Shown here piece after piece: positions 8,098-17,580 of a stretch of 64,000 nucleotides of DNA (the first letter of the stretch is position 1; every line of letters begins with the position of its first letter). Origin of the DNA: Eubacteriales bacterium mix99 (lineage in GTDB: Bacteria; Bacillota; Clostridia; Caldicoprobacterales; DTU083). The position numbers were made by a program, and so were the translations under genes. Where the stretch lies: positions 590,500 through 654,499 of the forward strand of contig CP121690.1 in NCBI GenBank assembly GCA_038396605.1, read 5' to 3'. Under the pieces are notes generated by a model. The model saw only the letters and a program-made list of their open reading frames with translations. It searched no databases and was not told where the DNA came from.

Positions 8098-10036
8098 ACA
8101 CATGAAAGATACTGCAAAACGCGAAAAGAAAAGGGAACGGGAAATAGATGTCGGAAGTCCAATGCAAAGTACAATCGGACGTCTTGTGAAGATGATGTTT
8201 GGGTTCTACCCCGTCATGCTTCCGGTGACCATGGCCTGCATCCTTTTCAATGCAATCATCAGTTCCATTCCTGCGGTATTTATGCAAAAGGTCATCGCAG
8301 TCATCGAAGCAAACTGGAAGAGCGGAAACTGGAATGCAGCAGGCAGGATCATCCTTCCGACCGTCGGTTTGCTGGTTACATTTTATATCCTGTCCCTGCT
8401 GTCCGGCTTTGCCTTTCATCAAATGATGGCCATTATCACCCAGGGTTCGCTGAAGAAGCTGCGTACCACGATGTTCAACAAAATGCAGGACTTACCTATT
8501 CGCTATTTTGATACCAACAATCACGGTGATATCATGAGCCACTATACCAATGACATCGATACGCTCCGTCAGGTGATTTCCCAATGCTTTCCACAGCTTC
8601 TGATCTCCACTGTAACTATAATTACGATCTTTTCGATCATGATCTATTTTTGCGCATGGCTGGCCTTTGTCGTGCTGGCAGGAGTTGCGCTGATGCTCCT
8701 GATCACAAAAAAAATCGGTGGCAATTCCGCAAGGCATTTCTTCCGGCAGCAGAATGTCATTGGAAAGGAAGAAGGCTATGTGGAAGAGATCATGAACGGA
8801 CAGAAAGTTGTGAAGGTTTTCTGCCACGAAGAGGAAAGCCAGGCGGATTTTGACCGGATCAATGATTTGCTCTTTACCGAAGCCGAAGCCGCCAACAAAT
8901 ATGCCAACACCCTGGGGCCAATCCTCAATAATGTGGGCAACGTGCTGTATGTCATTGTTGCCCTTGTGGGCGGATGCCTCCTGCTCTTTCATGCACCCAA
9001 CCTCAGTCTTTCCGGCTTTCCCCTCAGTATCAGCGTTGTCGTTCCGTTTCTGAATATGACGAAGCAGTTTACCGGAAACATCAATCAGGTGTCCCATCAG
9101 ATCAATTCCGTTGTCATGGGCCTTGCAGGAGCGAAACGGATTTTTGCCCTGCTGGATGAACCGCCCGAAGCCGACGATGGATATGTTACACTGGTCAATG
9201 CGCGGGAACAGAACGGAAAAATCGTGAAATGCAGAGAACGGACCGGAATGTGGGCCTGGAAACATCCCCACAGGGCAGACGGAACCGTAACCTACACCAA
9301 ACTGTCCGGGGACGTAAGGATGTCTCACGTGGATTTTGCATATGAACCGCATAAGCCAGTCCTGCATGACATCACGCTTTATGCGGAACCCGGGCAGAAA
9401 GTTGCCTTTGTCGGCGCCACCGGCGCAGGAAAGACAACCATCACCAACCTGCTCAACCGATTCTACGATATCGCAGACGGCAAAATCCGTTACGACGGAA
9501 TCAATATCAATAAAATTAAAAAAGGGGATCTGCGCCGCTCCCTCGGCATTGTTCTGCAGGACACGAGCCTGTTCACAGGAACGGTTCTGGACAATATCCG
9601 CTATGGAAAGCTGGATGCCACGGATGAAGAGTGCATGCACGCCGCAGAACTTGTGGGAGCAGATGATTTTATCCGGCGCCTGCCGGAAGGATACCAGACC
9701 CCCATCAGTGCAAACGGGGCCAATCTTTCCCAGGGGCAACGACAGCTGCTGGCTATCTCCCGGGCTGCTGTTGCCGACCCGCCGGTGATGATCCTGGACG
9801 AGGCCACCTCCTCCATTGACACGCGTACGGAAGCCATCGTTCAGCGGGGCATGGACGCCCTTATGCAGGGCAGAACCGTATTTGTCATTGCCCACCGGCT
9901 GTCCACCGTAAAGAATTCCGATGTCATCATGGTACTGGATCACGGGCGAATCATTGAGCGTGGAAGCCATGAGGATCTGATCGAAGAAAGGGGCGTCTAT
10001 TATCAGCTTTACACAGGCGCGTTCGAGCTGGAATGA
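8087..10036 (+). CDS. ABC exporter half-transporter, catalytic subunit
   Basis: A 649-residue partner of the preceding gene. The membrane domain (about residues 40-350) is followed by a linker of about 50 residues longer than usual, rich in charged residues, and then the ATPase: Walker A GATGAGKTT, signature LSQGQRQLL (Gln in place of the first Gly of LSGGQ), Walker B MILDEATSSID with the catalytic Glu present. The combination of consensus Walker B here and Asp in the partner fits an asymmetric dimer with one active site. A bidirectional terminator follows at 10162-10206. Confidence 0.9.
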   Translation: MWNKHMKDTAKREKKREREIDVGSPMQSTIGRLVKMMFGFYPVMLPVTMACILFNAIISSIPAVFMQKVIAVIEANWKSGNWNAAGRIILPTVGLLVTFYILSLLSGFAFHQMMAIITQGSLKKLRTTMFNKMQDLPIRYFDTNNHGDIMSHYTNDIDTLRQVISQCFPQLLISTVTIITIFSIMIYFCAWLAFVVLAGVALMLLITKKIGGNSARHFFRQQNVIGKEEGYVEEIMNGQKVVKVFCHEEESQADFDRINDLLFTEAEAANKYANTLGPILNNVGNVLYVIVALVGGCLLLFHAPNLSLSGFPLSISVVVPFLNMTKQFTGNINQVSHQINSVVMGLAGAKRIFALLDEPPEADDGYVTLVNAREQNGKIVKCRERTGMWAWKHPHRADGTVTYTKLSGDVRMSHVDFAYEPHKPVLHDITLYAEPGQKVAFVGATGAGKTTITNLLNRFYDIADGKIRYDGININKIKKGDLRRSLGIVLQDTSLFTGTVLDNIRYGKLDATDEECMHAAELVGADDFIRRLPEGYQTPISANGANLSQGQRQLLAISRAAVADPPVMILDEATSSIDTRTEAIVQRGMDALMQGRTVFVIAHRLSTVKNSDVIMVLDHGRIIERGSHEDLIEERGVYYQLYTGAFELE

Positions 10037-10161
10037 CGGCATTTACCGGTTCGGGAAAGAAACCTGATATTTGATGTATTTTACTATTGCTGTTTCTTTT
10101 CATGGAATAAACCGGTGTGCTGTGATTTGCAGAAAATGATTTGGCATTTCGTAAAAGCAGA

Positions 10162-10206
10162 AAAAGGGAAGCCGGAGAGGTACGATATCTCCCCGGCTTC
10201 CCTTTT
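10162..10206. terminator. Bidirectional terminator
   Basis: AAAAGGGAAGCCGG (10162-10175) pairs perfectly with CCGGCTTCCCTTTT (10193-10206), with further pairing in the loop. It separates the exporter operon from the convergent radical SAM gene. The rest of 10037-10305 shows no gene. Confidence 0.85.
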
Positions 10207-10305
10207 GGCTTTGACAACAATATTGTTTATGCTTTGCTGCCTATGCTGTTTTTTCCGGTTCCTTTTCCGATTGGTTCCTTTGTAAAACAATTATTACAGG
10301 CTGGC

Positions 10306-11724
10306 TCAGGATACCTTCGATCCCGATTTCTCAGTTGCCTTCCCTGCCTCTCCATCTTCTGCCTCACCGGCAGCACATTCGGAAGCAGCAGTGCCGCCAT
10401 GTTTCTCACTCCAGATACGATCTGCGGTCCCGGCCCATTTCTCCGCCGTATCTTCACATTTTCCACTCAACTCGTCAATGTCTTCCGGCTGAATAAAGTC
10501 TGTGGAAAAGGCTCCGGATTTCTTCACCATTTCCCTCAGCCGGTTCGGGTTATCCAGCAGCGGGCAGGGACGAAGCATGTTGTCATTGAAAGGCTGACCC
10601 TTGTGATACTGCTGGAACAAAGGCGATTGCAATGCCTCCAGTAAGGTTTGATTATGGATATTGCAGTTCGCATAATGAATAAAGGCACAGGGTTCAATAT
10701 CACCATTTGCATTGATATGCAGATATCTTCGTCCACCGGCGATACATCCGTCCACATATTCCCCGTCGTTCCAGAAATCCATGGTGAACAGCTCTTTGGT
10801 GTTGCGGAATTTGCGAATCTGACGATACATAAACTCACGCTGCTCTGCTGTCACCATCAAATCCGGAACCGCATCCACGCCTACCGGCATATAAGTAAAG
10901 TACCATGCGAACTTCGCTCCCTGGTTAATCAGGAAATCCGTAAATTCCTCACTGCCGATTACTTCGGTGTTGGCTCTTGTATAGCAAAGGGAGGCGCCAA
11001 ACGCCAGCTTTTTGCTTCGGAGAAGGTCCATGGCCTGAATCACCTTTTGATAGGTTCCCTTCCCGCGTCTGGAATCCGTTGCTTCCTCAAATCCCTCAAT
11101 GCTGATGGCAGGCACAAAATTTTTGACGCGCAGCATCTCGTTGGCAAAGTCCTCATCAATCAGCGTACCGTTGGTAAATGCAAGGAACTCACAGTCGCTG
11201 TGTTTCTCACAAAGACGGATAATATCCTTTTTCCGCACCAGCGGCTCCCCGCCGGAATAGATATAGAAATAAACGCCAAGCTCTTTCCCCTGCTCAATGA
11301 TGCTGTCCAGGGTATCATAGTCCATGGAAAGCTTGTTGCCATACTCTGCTGCCCAACAGCCTGTGCATTTTAAATTACATGCAGAAGTGGGATCCATCAG
11401 AATTGCCCACGGGACATTGCAGTCATATTTCTTTCTGTTCTCCTCCTGCAGCGGACCACCCTTCATATTTGCATTCAGGATAAAGTTCATAAAAACAGTC
11501 TTCCGGACCCCGGGGTCGATATCGTCCCACAAACTGAGAATCAATTTGTACCAGTTGTTATCCTTATCTTCAATCACTCTTCGAAAAACTTTCCGTTGAC
11601 TTAACACAGCGTCTTTCCGGTCCAAACGATCCACCCAATCCAGAAGATTTGGAATATTTTTTCTGGGATTGGAATCCAAATAGGAATATGCCAGCTTTAT
11701 CCCTGTACCAAGTGCCTTATTCAT
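10306..11724 (-). CDS. Radical SAM protein with SPASM-like C-terminus
   Basis: A 472-residue protein. The radical SAM cluster motif CNLKCTGC lies near residue 115. A C-terminal SPASM-like region carries further cysteines (CIAGGRRY, EPCAFIHYANC, RPCPLL), which usually bind auxiliary iron-sulfur clusters. Such proteins modify peptides or carry out other radical chemistry, and no target peptide gene is adjacent. The last 35 residues are a low-complexity tail rich in Gly, Glu, Ala and Lys. GAGGAGG stands 8 bases before the ATG. Function beyond the class is not known. Confidence 0.85.
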   Translation of the reverse strand: MNKALGTGIKLAYSYLDSNPRKNIPNLLDWVDRLDRKDAVLSQRKVFRRVIEDKDNNWYKLILSLWDDIDPGVRKTVFMNFILNANMKGGPLQEENRKKYDCNVPWAILMDPTSACNLKCTGCWAAEYGNKLSMDYDTLDSIIEQGKELGVYFYIYSGGEPLVRKKDIIRLCEKHSDCEFLAFTNGTLIDEDFANEMLRVKNFVPAISIEGFEEATDSRRGKGTYQKVIQAMDLLRSKKLAFGASLCYTRANTEVIGSEEFTDFLINQGAKFAWYFTYMPVGVDAVPDLMVTAEQREFMYRQIRKFRNTKELFTMDFWNDGEYVDGCIAGGRRYLHINANGDIEPCAFIHYANCNIHNQTLLEALQSPLFQQYHKGQPFNDNMLRPCPLLDNPNRLREMVKKSGAFSTDFIQPEDIDELSGKCEDTAEKWAGTADRIWSEKHGGTAASECAAGEAEDGEAGKATEKSGSKVS

Positions 11725-11802
11725 ACATCAAACCTCCTCTTCTTACTTCCACCTGAAAACTCTATGGTTTATTTTAGCATAACCCATATTCCCGGTAATT
11801 AG

Positions 11803-11849
11803 ACAAAGCAGGCAACGTGTAAAAATGCCTTACACGTTGCCTGCTTTGT
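11803..11849. terminator. Long perfect hairpin between minus-strand genes
   Basis: Twenty-base arms (ACAAAGCAGGCAACGTGTAA, 11803-11822, and its complement at 11830-11849) with a 7-base loop. It lies downstream of the 11887-12504 gene and upstream of the radical SAM gene, so it probably terminates the former; the U-run is weak. Confidence 0.6.
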
Positions 11850-11886
11850 AAAAACGAAAATCCTTTCCCGGCACGGATAAAAAGAT

Positions 11887-12504
11887 TTATTCCCCAAGGG
11901 TAATCAAATCCGTGGCATAGGGCAGCGTCCTGATATAATCACAGAAGGTATGCCATTCGCTCAGTTTGTGATTTTTCCGGGAATGGTAAATATTTGCCAG
12001 CACCTCATAATTGAGGGAGCAGGTCCGGAGCTGGTTGTAGCTGGACGGAAGCAGCTGAATCATATCCATCCAGACCTGTCGGTCCTTCGTCCGAAGATAC
12101 TCCTGTCTGAGCTCTTCCAGATACGCAACGATTTCGCTCAGCTTCTCCCTGGTCTTTGGAGTCATCTGATCATGGCTGAACTGATCCATACGGAATTCCC
12201 GGCTGTGTATTTTATGCATGGTGCTCGTGGAATTGGAAACCGTGCCCACCTTATAGGTATCAAACTCTTTCCACCAATAGATCGGTGCATTGATGTCAAC
12301 CGAGACAAAGATCTGTCTCAGAAATTTTCTGTGATCCCGTCCCGCTTTGCAAAGGCGCTTTGCAAGAGCCAGGTCATTTTCTCCCAATATATATTTCCCG
12401 GCCTTGAAACAACTGTCCATTCGATTCCAGCTGTTCATGGGATTTCTTGCACCGCGGATCGCATTTTCGAAGTTCATGACACTGGAATTCCCTACTGTCA
12501 ACAT
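11887..12504 (-). CDS. Hypothetical protein, possibly ThyX-like fold
   Basis: A 205-residue soluble protein starting at an ATG behind GGAGGGATCTT. The pattern of a central Arg/His-rich helix region (KAGRDHRKFLRQIFVSV) and a C-terminal segment (NYEVLANIYHSRKNHKLSEW) resembles flavin-dependent thymidylate synthase (ThyX)-like proteins often found in phages and Firmicutes. The canonical ThyX motif RHRxxSxxxxSxR is not present, so thymidylate synthesis should not be assumed. The family assignment is tentative. Confidence 0.5.
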   Translation of the reverse strand: MLTVGNSSVMNFENAIRGARNPMNSWNRMDSCFKAGKYILGENDLALAKRLCKAGRDHRKFLRQIFVSVDINAPIYWWKEFDTYKVGTVSNSTSTMHKIHSREFRMDQFSHDQMTPKTREKLSEIVAYLEELRQEYLRTKDRQVWMDMIQLLPSSYNQLRTCSLNYEVLANIYHSRKNHKLSEWHTFCDYIRTLPYATDLITLGE

Positions 12505-12591
12505 AAGATCCCTCCAACAATATAAAATAGGAAAGAAAGAGCCCCAGGCAAAGCTTTCGGGGTTTCACCGGGGTTCCTTCAGCAATACACC

Positions 12592-13464
12592 TTATAAATC
12601 AATGCCCAGGACGTTTTTCACGAGCAGACCAACCACAAAGGAAATTGTCGCCACTCCAAGGCTGATCCCGGCCATTACAAGAAAATTCCGGCGGAATGGC
12701 CTGCCTTTGGCAATGGAAATGTAATAATTAAAACCGGCAATAATTGTAACGGCAATCAGCAGCGTAATACCCAGGGCCCAAAGATAGCTGCCGGATGGCA
12801 AAATCAGATAGGGAATGATCAGCAGCGCAACGGTCACCAGATAGGCAGTTCCCGTATATGTAGCGGATTTGGCCGCATCCTTCTGTCCTGCCTCACGGGA
12901 GGAAAGATAGCCGGAAGCCGCCATGGACAGCGTCGCAGACACGCCCGTAATCAATCCCGCCATGGCAATGACATGCGTATTCTGCATGGCCAGGGTATAT
13001 CCTGCCAGAGAGCCGGTGAGCTCCACCAGCGCATCATTCATCCCCAGCACCATATCCCCCAGATAATGCAGGCGTTCCTCATCCAGCATGTCCAGCAGCT
13101 CCTGCTCATGATGCTCTTCATCCTCCAGAATCTGCTTCAGTTCGGGAATGGCATTGATATTCTCCCTATAGAATTCGATTGCCTGATCCTCACCATTTTC
13201 CAATTTCTGAATGATAAACGTATATCCCAGAATCCGGGCAGCTAATATATTCCAAAACAGCCAGAAATGCCGGGGCTTCAGCTTGCAGCCTGTATACTTC
13301 GCAAAGGTCGCTGCATGTCGGGATTCTTCCCTGGATATGGTCTGAAGCGTTTCCCACTCACTTTCCTCTTTCGTAAGCCGGGCAATCCTCTCATATAAAG
13401 CTGCTCCGTCCACTTCCTGCTGCTGAAGTATCCGAAAAGAAATCTTGTCTGATCCTGCTTCCAT
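12592..13464 (-). CDS. Ferritin-like (erythrin)-VIT1 fusion, metal transporter
   Basis: A 290-residue protein in two parts. Residues 1-135 form a rubrerythrin-like four-helix domain with paired metal-ligand motifs (EVDGAALYERI, EESRHAATF, EDEEHHEQELL). Residues 140-290 form a VIT1/CCC1-type membrane domain with GMNDALVELTGSLAGYT and about five hydrophobic segments. This is the architecture of the membrane-bound ferritin MbfA, which exports iron to limit oxidative stress. A role in iron or manganese efflux is inferred from that. AAGGAG precedes the ATG and an AT-rich upstream stretch holds -10-like sequence. Confidence 0.85.
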   Translation of the reverse strand: MEAGSDKISFRILQQQEVDGAALYERIARLTKEESEWETLQTISREESRHAATFAKYTGCKLKPRHFWLFWNILAARILGYTFIIQKLENGEDQAIEFYRENINAIPELKQILEDEEHHEQELLDMLDEERLHYLGDMVLGMNDALVELTGSLAGYTLAMQNTHVIAMAGLITGVSATLSMAASGYLSSREAGQKDAAKSATYTGTAYLVTVALLIIPYLILPSGSYLWALGITLLIAVTIIAGFNYYISIAKGRPFRRNFLVMAGISLGVATISFVVGLLVKNVLGIDL

Positions 13465-13585
13465 TCTTTTTCTCCTTTCTTTCCTGTTATATTATATAGT
13501 ATAGCACAACAAAGCAGAATTTTATCAGTCTCCATAGCAATGAAAATTTCGGTAATTACCCGGCATAAAGGATACCTGGAGTTTG

Positions 13586-13972
13586 CTATTTCTCTTCTTT
13601 TAATGAACCGGAAATCCCATCGATGACATGCACCGCGGAATCGACAGCCTGATTGGTACCCATACCAAAGCCTCCTGCATCATTGCCGACGTAATACAGG
13701 TTTTGTATCGGAGATTTGGGGCTGGGCCGTTGTTCTCCGGACTGCCCGATGCAATTGGCAATGCCATACGCCTCCCCGCCAAGAGTTGGTTCCATTCTAT
13801 CCGTCCCGACAGTATAGGACTGTGCAGGAGTCATGAGCTCGGTACGGTAAATGTGATTAAAAATATCCGGCTGAATTTTGCAGATAATATTTTTTTCTGG
13901 ATTACAAGCGTTTTTGAGTCCTGTTGACAAACAAAGAAACCAGTAAATACTGATTCTTTCAGCATGCCGCAT
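13586..13972 (-). pseudogene. C-terminal remnant of FAD-dependent oxidoreductase (phytoene desaturase-like)
   Basis: The last ~85 residues show the C-terminal FAD-binding signature of amine oxidase/phytoene desaturase-like enzymes: SPIQNLYYVGNDAGGFGMGT followed by NQAVDSA. Nothing of the N-terminal dinucleotide-binding fold precedes it; upstream is non-coding sequence and then a tRNA gene. No credible start codon with a ribosome binding site is present. It is best read as the truncated 3' end of a gene of usually about 450-500 codons. Confidence 0.75.
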
Positions 13973-14063
13973 TAAAATCGGATATCAATCACAATAATAT
14001 TATAATTTCTGGTCTTATAACTGAAAAAACGGGGATCAGCTTATCCACTGAAACCCGCTTATA

Positions 14064-14156
14064 TGGCGGAGAAGGAGGGATTCGAACCCTCGAGACGCTT
14101 GTGGCGCCTACACGATTTCCAGTCGTGCGCCCTCGACCAAACTAGGCGACTTCTCC
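14064..14156 (-). tRNA. tRNA-Ser (GGA)
   Basis: On the minus strand the sequence starts GGAGAAG at 14156 and ends CTTCTCC-G-CCA at 14064, giving a 7-bp acceptor stem, a discriminator G and an encoded CCA. The anticodon loop is CTGGAAA with anticodon GGA. The long variable arm is typical of serine tRNA, and the T loop GGTTCGAATCC is canonical. Length is 93 with CCA. Confidence 0.97.
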
Positions 14157-14319
14157 ATATCACTGATTCAATTATAAATGGGATTTTCTCCCGCTGCCCT
14201 TCGATCGGCCTCTTCCCGGACGATATCCAACCGCCGAAAACAAAAGACACGAACAACAGCAAGTATTATATTACACCAACAAAACAACCTTGTCAACGAT
14301 CTGATGAGAAAAAAATAGG

Positions 14320-14348
14320 TTGACAAATACCGAATCCGTCCATATTAT
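14320..14348 (+). promoter_or_regulatory. Sigma-A-type promoter upstream of nagA
   Basis: TTGACA (14320-14325), 17-base spacer, TATTAT (14343-14348), about 75 bases before the nagA start. Confidence 0.7.
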
Positions 14349-14426
14349 GGAGCTAAGCAGACAACCGCCTGTGATACACTACTGCTTGATAAATTTATTT
14401 TGAAGTTCATAAGGATGGTGATTGGA

Positions 14427-15602
14427 TTGAAAACCTGTTTTGTAAATGCGAAAGTGTTGACACCGCTGCAAAGAAAAGATGCTGTTGTGGTGGTGGAAAA
14501 TGGAAAGATTGCCGGAGTCGATTCCCGGCTGGATCCGCCTCCCGATATGCAGGTAATCGACGCAAAGGGCTGCTACCTGTCTCCGGGGTTCATTGACATC
14601 CATGTACACGGCGGCGGCGGATACAGTGCCATGACCGGCAATCCGGAGGATGTCGTCAGAATGTGCAGCGCACATGCACAGTATGGAACGACTTCGATCC
14701 TGCCCACGACCACGACTGCACAGATCCCAAAGCTGAAAACATCTATGGACGGCGTCCGGAAAGCGCAGCCAGTCTGCAGGGACTCCAACATTCTCGGGAT
14801 CCATCTGGAAGGCCCGTTTCTTTCCAGAAATCAAAAAGGTGCGCAGAACGAAGAGAATATATTGAAGCCCACCGAATGCGACTACGAGGAACTGCTGGAT
14901 TACTGGCACGGAATCCGAATGATGGGAGCGGCTCCCGAGGTGGAAGGCTGCCTCGAACTGGGCCGTGCCCTGGAAAAGCGCAACATTGTCCCATCTGTGG
15001 CCCATTCCGATGCCACCTATGATGAAACCGTGAAAGCCCTGGAATACGGCTACTGTGACATCACGCATATTTACTCCGGCTGTTCCAGCGTCATCCGGAG
15101 AAACGCCTATCGGATTGCCGGAGTGGTGGAAGCCGGACTGGTGCGGGATGAATATACCGTTCAGATGATTGCCGATTTAAAACATCTGCCCGTCGCCCTG
15201 ATTCAACTGATCTATAAATGCAAGGGGGCGGGCCGGATTTCCCTGATCACGGACGGACTGGAATATGCCGCATCCGAATTGAAGGAAGGCACGGTCTACC
15301 GTCAGCCGGGCGGTGTGGAGACAGTATATGAAGACGGTGTCATGAAGCTGCTGGACCGGCAGGCTTTTGCAGGGAGCGTGGCCACCTGCAATAAACTGGT
15401 ACATAATCTTTACAAACATGCAGATATCCCTTTGCTGGACACCGTAAAAATGGCTACTTGGACACCAGCCAGACGAATCGGCGTTGCCGACCGGAAAGGG
15501 CTGATCACTGAAGGATACGATGCGGATCTCCTTTTGTTTGACGACAACATTGATATGAAAATGGTAATGGTCAACGGAAACATGCTCTTCAACCGCTTAT
15601 AG
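14427..15602 (+). CDS. nagA: N-acetylglucosamine-6-phosphate deacetylase
   Basis: About 391 residues of the amidohydrolase superfamily. Metal and catalytic motifs seen: DIHVHGGGGYSAMTG, GIHLEGPF, VAHSDAT, HIYSGCSS and LITDGLEY (the usual catalytic Asp in the last). It removes acetate from GlcNAc-6-phosphate for entry into glycolysis or wall recycling. The open frame extends upstream to 14400, but AAGGATGGTG places the start at TTG 14427 or ATG 14415; the choice is uncertain. No nagB or transporter is adjacent. The HIYSGCSS segment differs from the common HLFNAM form, so substrate preference could vary. Confidence 0.88.
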   Translation: MKTCFVNAKVLTPLQRKDAVVVVENGKIAGVDSRLDPPPDMQVIDAKGCYLSPGFIDIHVHGGGGYSAMTGNPEDVVRMCSAHAQYGTTSILPTTTTAQIPKLKTSMDGVRKAQPVCRDSNILGIHLEGPFLSRNQKGAQNEENILKPTECDYEELLDYWHGIRMMGAAPEVEGCLELGRALEKRNIVPSVAHSDATYDETVKALEYGYCDITHIYSGCSSVIRRNAYRIAGVVEAGLVRDEYTVQMIADLKHLPVALIQLIYKCKGAGRISLITDGLEYAASELKEGTVYRQPGGVETVYEDGVMKLLDRQAFAGSVATCNKLVHNLYKHADIPLLDTVKMATWTPARRIGVADRKGLITEGYDADLLLFDDNIDMKMVMVNGNMLFNRL

Positions 15603-15693
15603 GTTTTCAGGCTGATGTTTCAAATAGCAGTAAAACGGTACAAAATGGATGATAATTCAAAAAATATGGAGTTGGAAAGGCATATTAAATAGG

Positions 15694-16095
15694 ATGGATT
15701 ATAATGAATGTATCCCCCTTCGTCCACATCATGGACTATGCATACCTCACTATACAGGGTATGGGTACGACGCCCGGTTTGTGAAAAATATGGATGATAT
15801 CATTGACCACTTCAACGATCATCCGGATCAGAAAATCGTTCTGCGGATATCTGCGGATGTTTTGTGCCTCAGTTGTCCAAACAACCAACACGGCAGTTGC
15901 AACAAAGAAAAAACTGTTGCCTTATATGACCGAAGCTGTTTAACCTTATGTGGATTTTCGGAGGGCCAGCAATTAAAATGGGGTGACTTTCTTCAAGCCA
16001 TTACGAAAACGCTGATGGAAACCTCCCAATGGGAACGAATCTGCGGAGATTGCCAATGGCTGCAGCTATGTCAGAAAACGCATTCAGGCATCTGA
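15694..16095 (+). CDS. DUF1284 domain protein
   Basis: About 133 residues from ATG 15694. The N-terminal LRPHHGLCIPHYTGYGY followed by a Cys-rich region (CLSCP, GSC, RSCLTLCG) is characteristic of DUF1284. Near the end another CGDCQWLQLC motif appears. The spaced cysteines suggest a bound metal or iron-sulfur cluster. The function of the family is not established. The ribosome binding site is weak and an upstream ATG at 15649 is possible. It lies between nagA and the LysM-GH18 gene on the same strand. Confidence 0.75.
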   Translation: MDYNECIPLRPHHGLCIPHYTGYGYDARFVKNMDDIIDHFNDHPDQKIVLRISADVLCLSCPNNQHGSCNKEKTVALYDRSCLTLCGFSEGQQLKWGDFLQAITKTLMETSQWERICGDCQWLQLCQKTHSGI

Positions 16096-16198
16096 GTCTT
16101 GATACTGAGCAATTCCTTTTATCCAGCGTACCATTCATACCGGCAACACTGATAACATATAATACAGTATGTCAATTTGTCACTCGGAGGTGTTGGAT

Positions 16199-17359
16199 TT
16201 GGTCATCCACCGCGTATCACAGGGAGAAACATTATATGGAATAGCAGGAGTGTATGGGGTTCCCGCTTCTTCCATTGCAGAAGTCAACGGCCTGTCCGAA
16301 ACAGAGGAGCTGGTAACCGGGATGGAGCTGGTCATACCGGTTGGGGACACCATAAACAACCAGCTGCTGCGGGTACTGCAGAACCGTCCCTCCATTGAAA
16401 CCCTGGGCTATCTGCTTCCCGGGGCAGCTGCGGCCAATCTTGTCCGCCAGATCGGACCGGACCTTACTTATCTGGGATTGTTTGATTTTCCGGTTACCGA
16501 AACCGGAGAGATACAGGGCACATTGGATGAGGATATTCTGACAGCCGCCAATGAGGTAAACACAGCCCTGCTCCCCGTTCTGACCAACAATCGGGCAGAA
16601 GAAGGATTCAGTCCGGAACTGGGGCATTCTATCATAGAAGCCGCCAACCGGCAGAACTTTATCGGCAACGTCCTGGAAATGCTGGATCAATACGATTTAA
16701 GGGGCATTATCATCGACTTCGAAAACCTGAATCCGGAAGACAGGAACCTTTTTACGGAGTTTATCGGGCAACTGGCACAGGAACTCCATGACGACGGAAA
16801 AATCCTCATCCTGAACCTGGCCCCCAAGTGGGAGGATGTGCCGGATGCCTCCTGGTCGGGATTCTTTGATTACAGTGCCCTGGGGCCTTTGGTGGACCGG
16901 GCTGCGATTATGACCTATGAATGGGGATATATCAGCGGGCCGCCGCAGCCTACGGCCCCCATTGAAAACGTACGGAGAGTCCTGGCGTTTGCCCTTGCCA
17001 ACAATATTCCGGCCGATAAAATACTGATGGGCATGACACTGTACGGATATAACTGGGAGCTCCCCGATACTCCGGATAACCTGGCAACCACAGTCACGCA
17101 GCCACAAGTATGGGATCTGGCAAGGAGATACGGCGCTTCCATCCAGTTTGATGAAACAGCCGGGCAGCCATCCCTGAACTACATCAACGATCAGGGGACA
17201 GAGCATGAAATCTGGTTTGAAGATGCCCGCAGCCATTATCTCAAATACCAGCTGGCCATGGAGACCGGCCTGCGCGGAGTGTTCTACTGGATCATCAATC
17301 AACCCTTCCCCGGTACCTACTATATGGTCACCCATCTGTTTACGGTGGAGAAGCTGTAA
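16199..17359 (+). CDS. LysM-GH18 spore cortex-type hydrolase (SleL/YaaH-like)
   Basis: About 387 residues. An N-terminal LysM domain (IHRVSQGETLYGIAGVYGVP, residues 3-48) binds peptidoglycan or chitin. A GH18 domain follows, with the catalytic motif ending GIIIDFENL, where the Glu is the proton donor. The layout matches spore germination hydrolases such as SleL/YaaH, which act as N-acetylglucosaminidases on cortex, but with one LysM instead of two. No signal peptide is visible, as in spore-coat-localised relatives. GGAGG at 16186-16190 lies 8 bases before TTG 16199, which decides the start. Confidence 0.85.
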   Translation: MVIHRVSQGETLYGIAGVYGVPASSIAEVNGLSETEELVTGMELVIPVGDTINNQLLRVLQNRPSIETLGYLLPGAAAANLVRQIGPDLTYLGLFDFPVTETGEIQGTLDEDILTAANEVNTALLPVLTNNRAEEGFSPELGHSIIEAANRQNFIGNVLEMLDQYDLRGIIIDFENLNPEDRNLFTEFIGQLAQELHDDGKILILNLAPKWEDVPDASWSGFFDYSALGPLVDRAAIMTYEWGYISGPPQPTAPIENVRRVLAFALANNIPADKILMGMTLYGYNWELPDTPDNLATTVTQPQVWDLARRYGASIQFDETAGQPSLNYINDQGTEHEIWFEDARSHYLKYQLAMETGLRGVFYWIINQPFPGTYYMVTHLFTVEKL

Positions 17360-17434
17360 AGTATCAGGAAACGGCAGCTGTTTTTCAAATTCGGGGCAGC
17401 AAGTAATATATGAAAAACGAAATACCGACAAGTG

Positions 17435-17470
17435 CTGTCTTACAAGTCCTGTCTTACAAGTCCTGTCTTA
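17435..17470. repeat. 14-bp tandem repeat
   Basis: CTGTCTTACAAGTC repeated twice in full (17435-17462) with a third partial copy CTGTCTTA. Confidence 0.8.
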
Positions 17471-17580
17471 TAGATGAGGAGAATCAGAAACGGGATATAA
17501 AGAAAGATAAAATGAGAGAAAACATGAAAGGAAGGCATATCTTCCCTGAGACAGCCTCTGAATGCCGATAAACATAACAA

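Noticed and set aside
8492-10042. Long minus-strand open frame opposite the second exporter subunit
   Set aside because: Antisense shadow of a clear ABC transporter; no family features.
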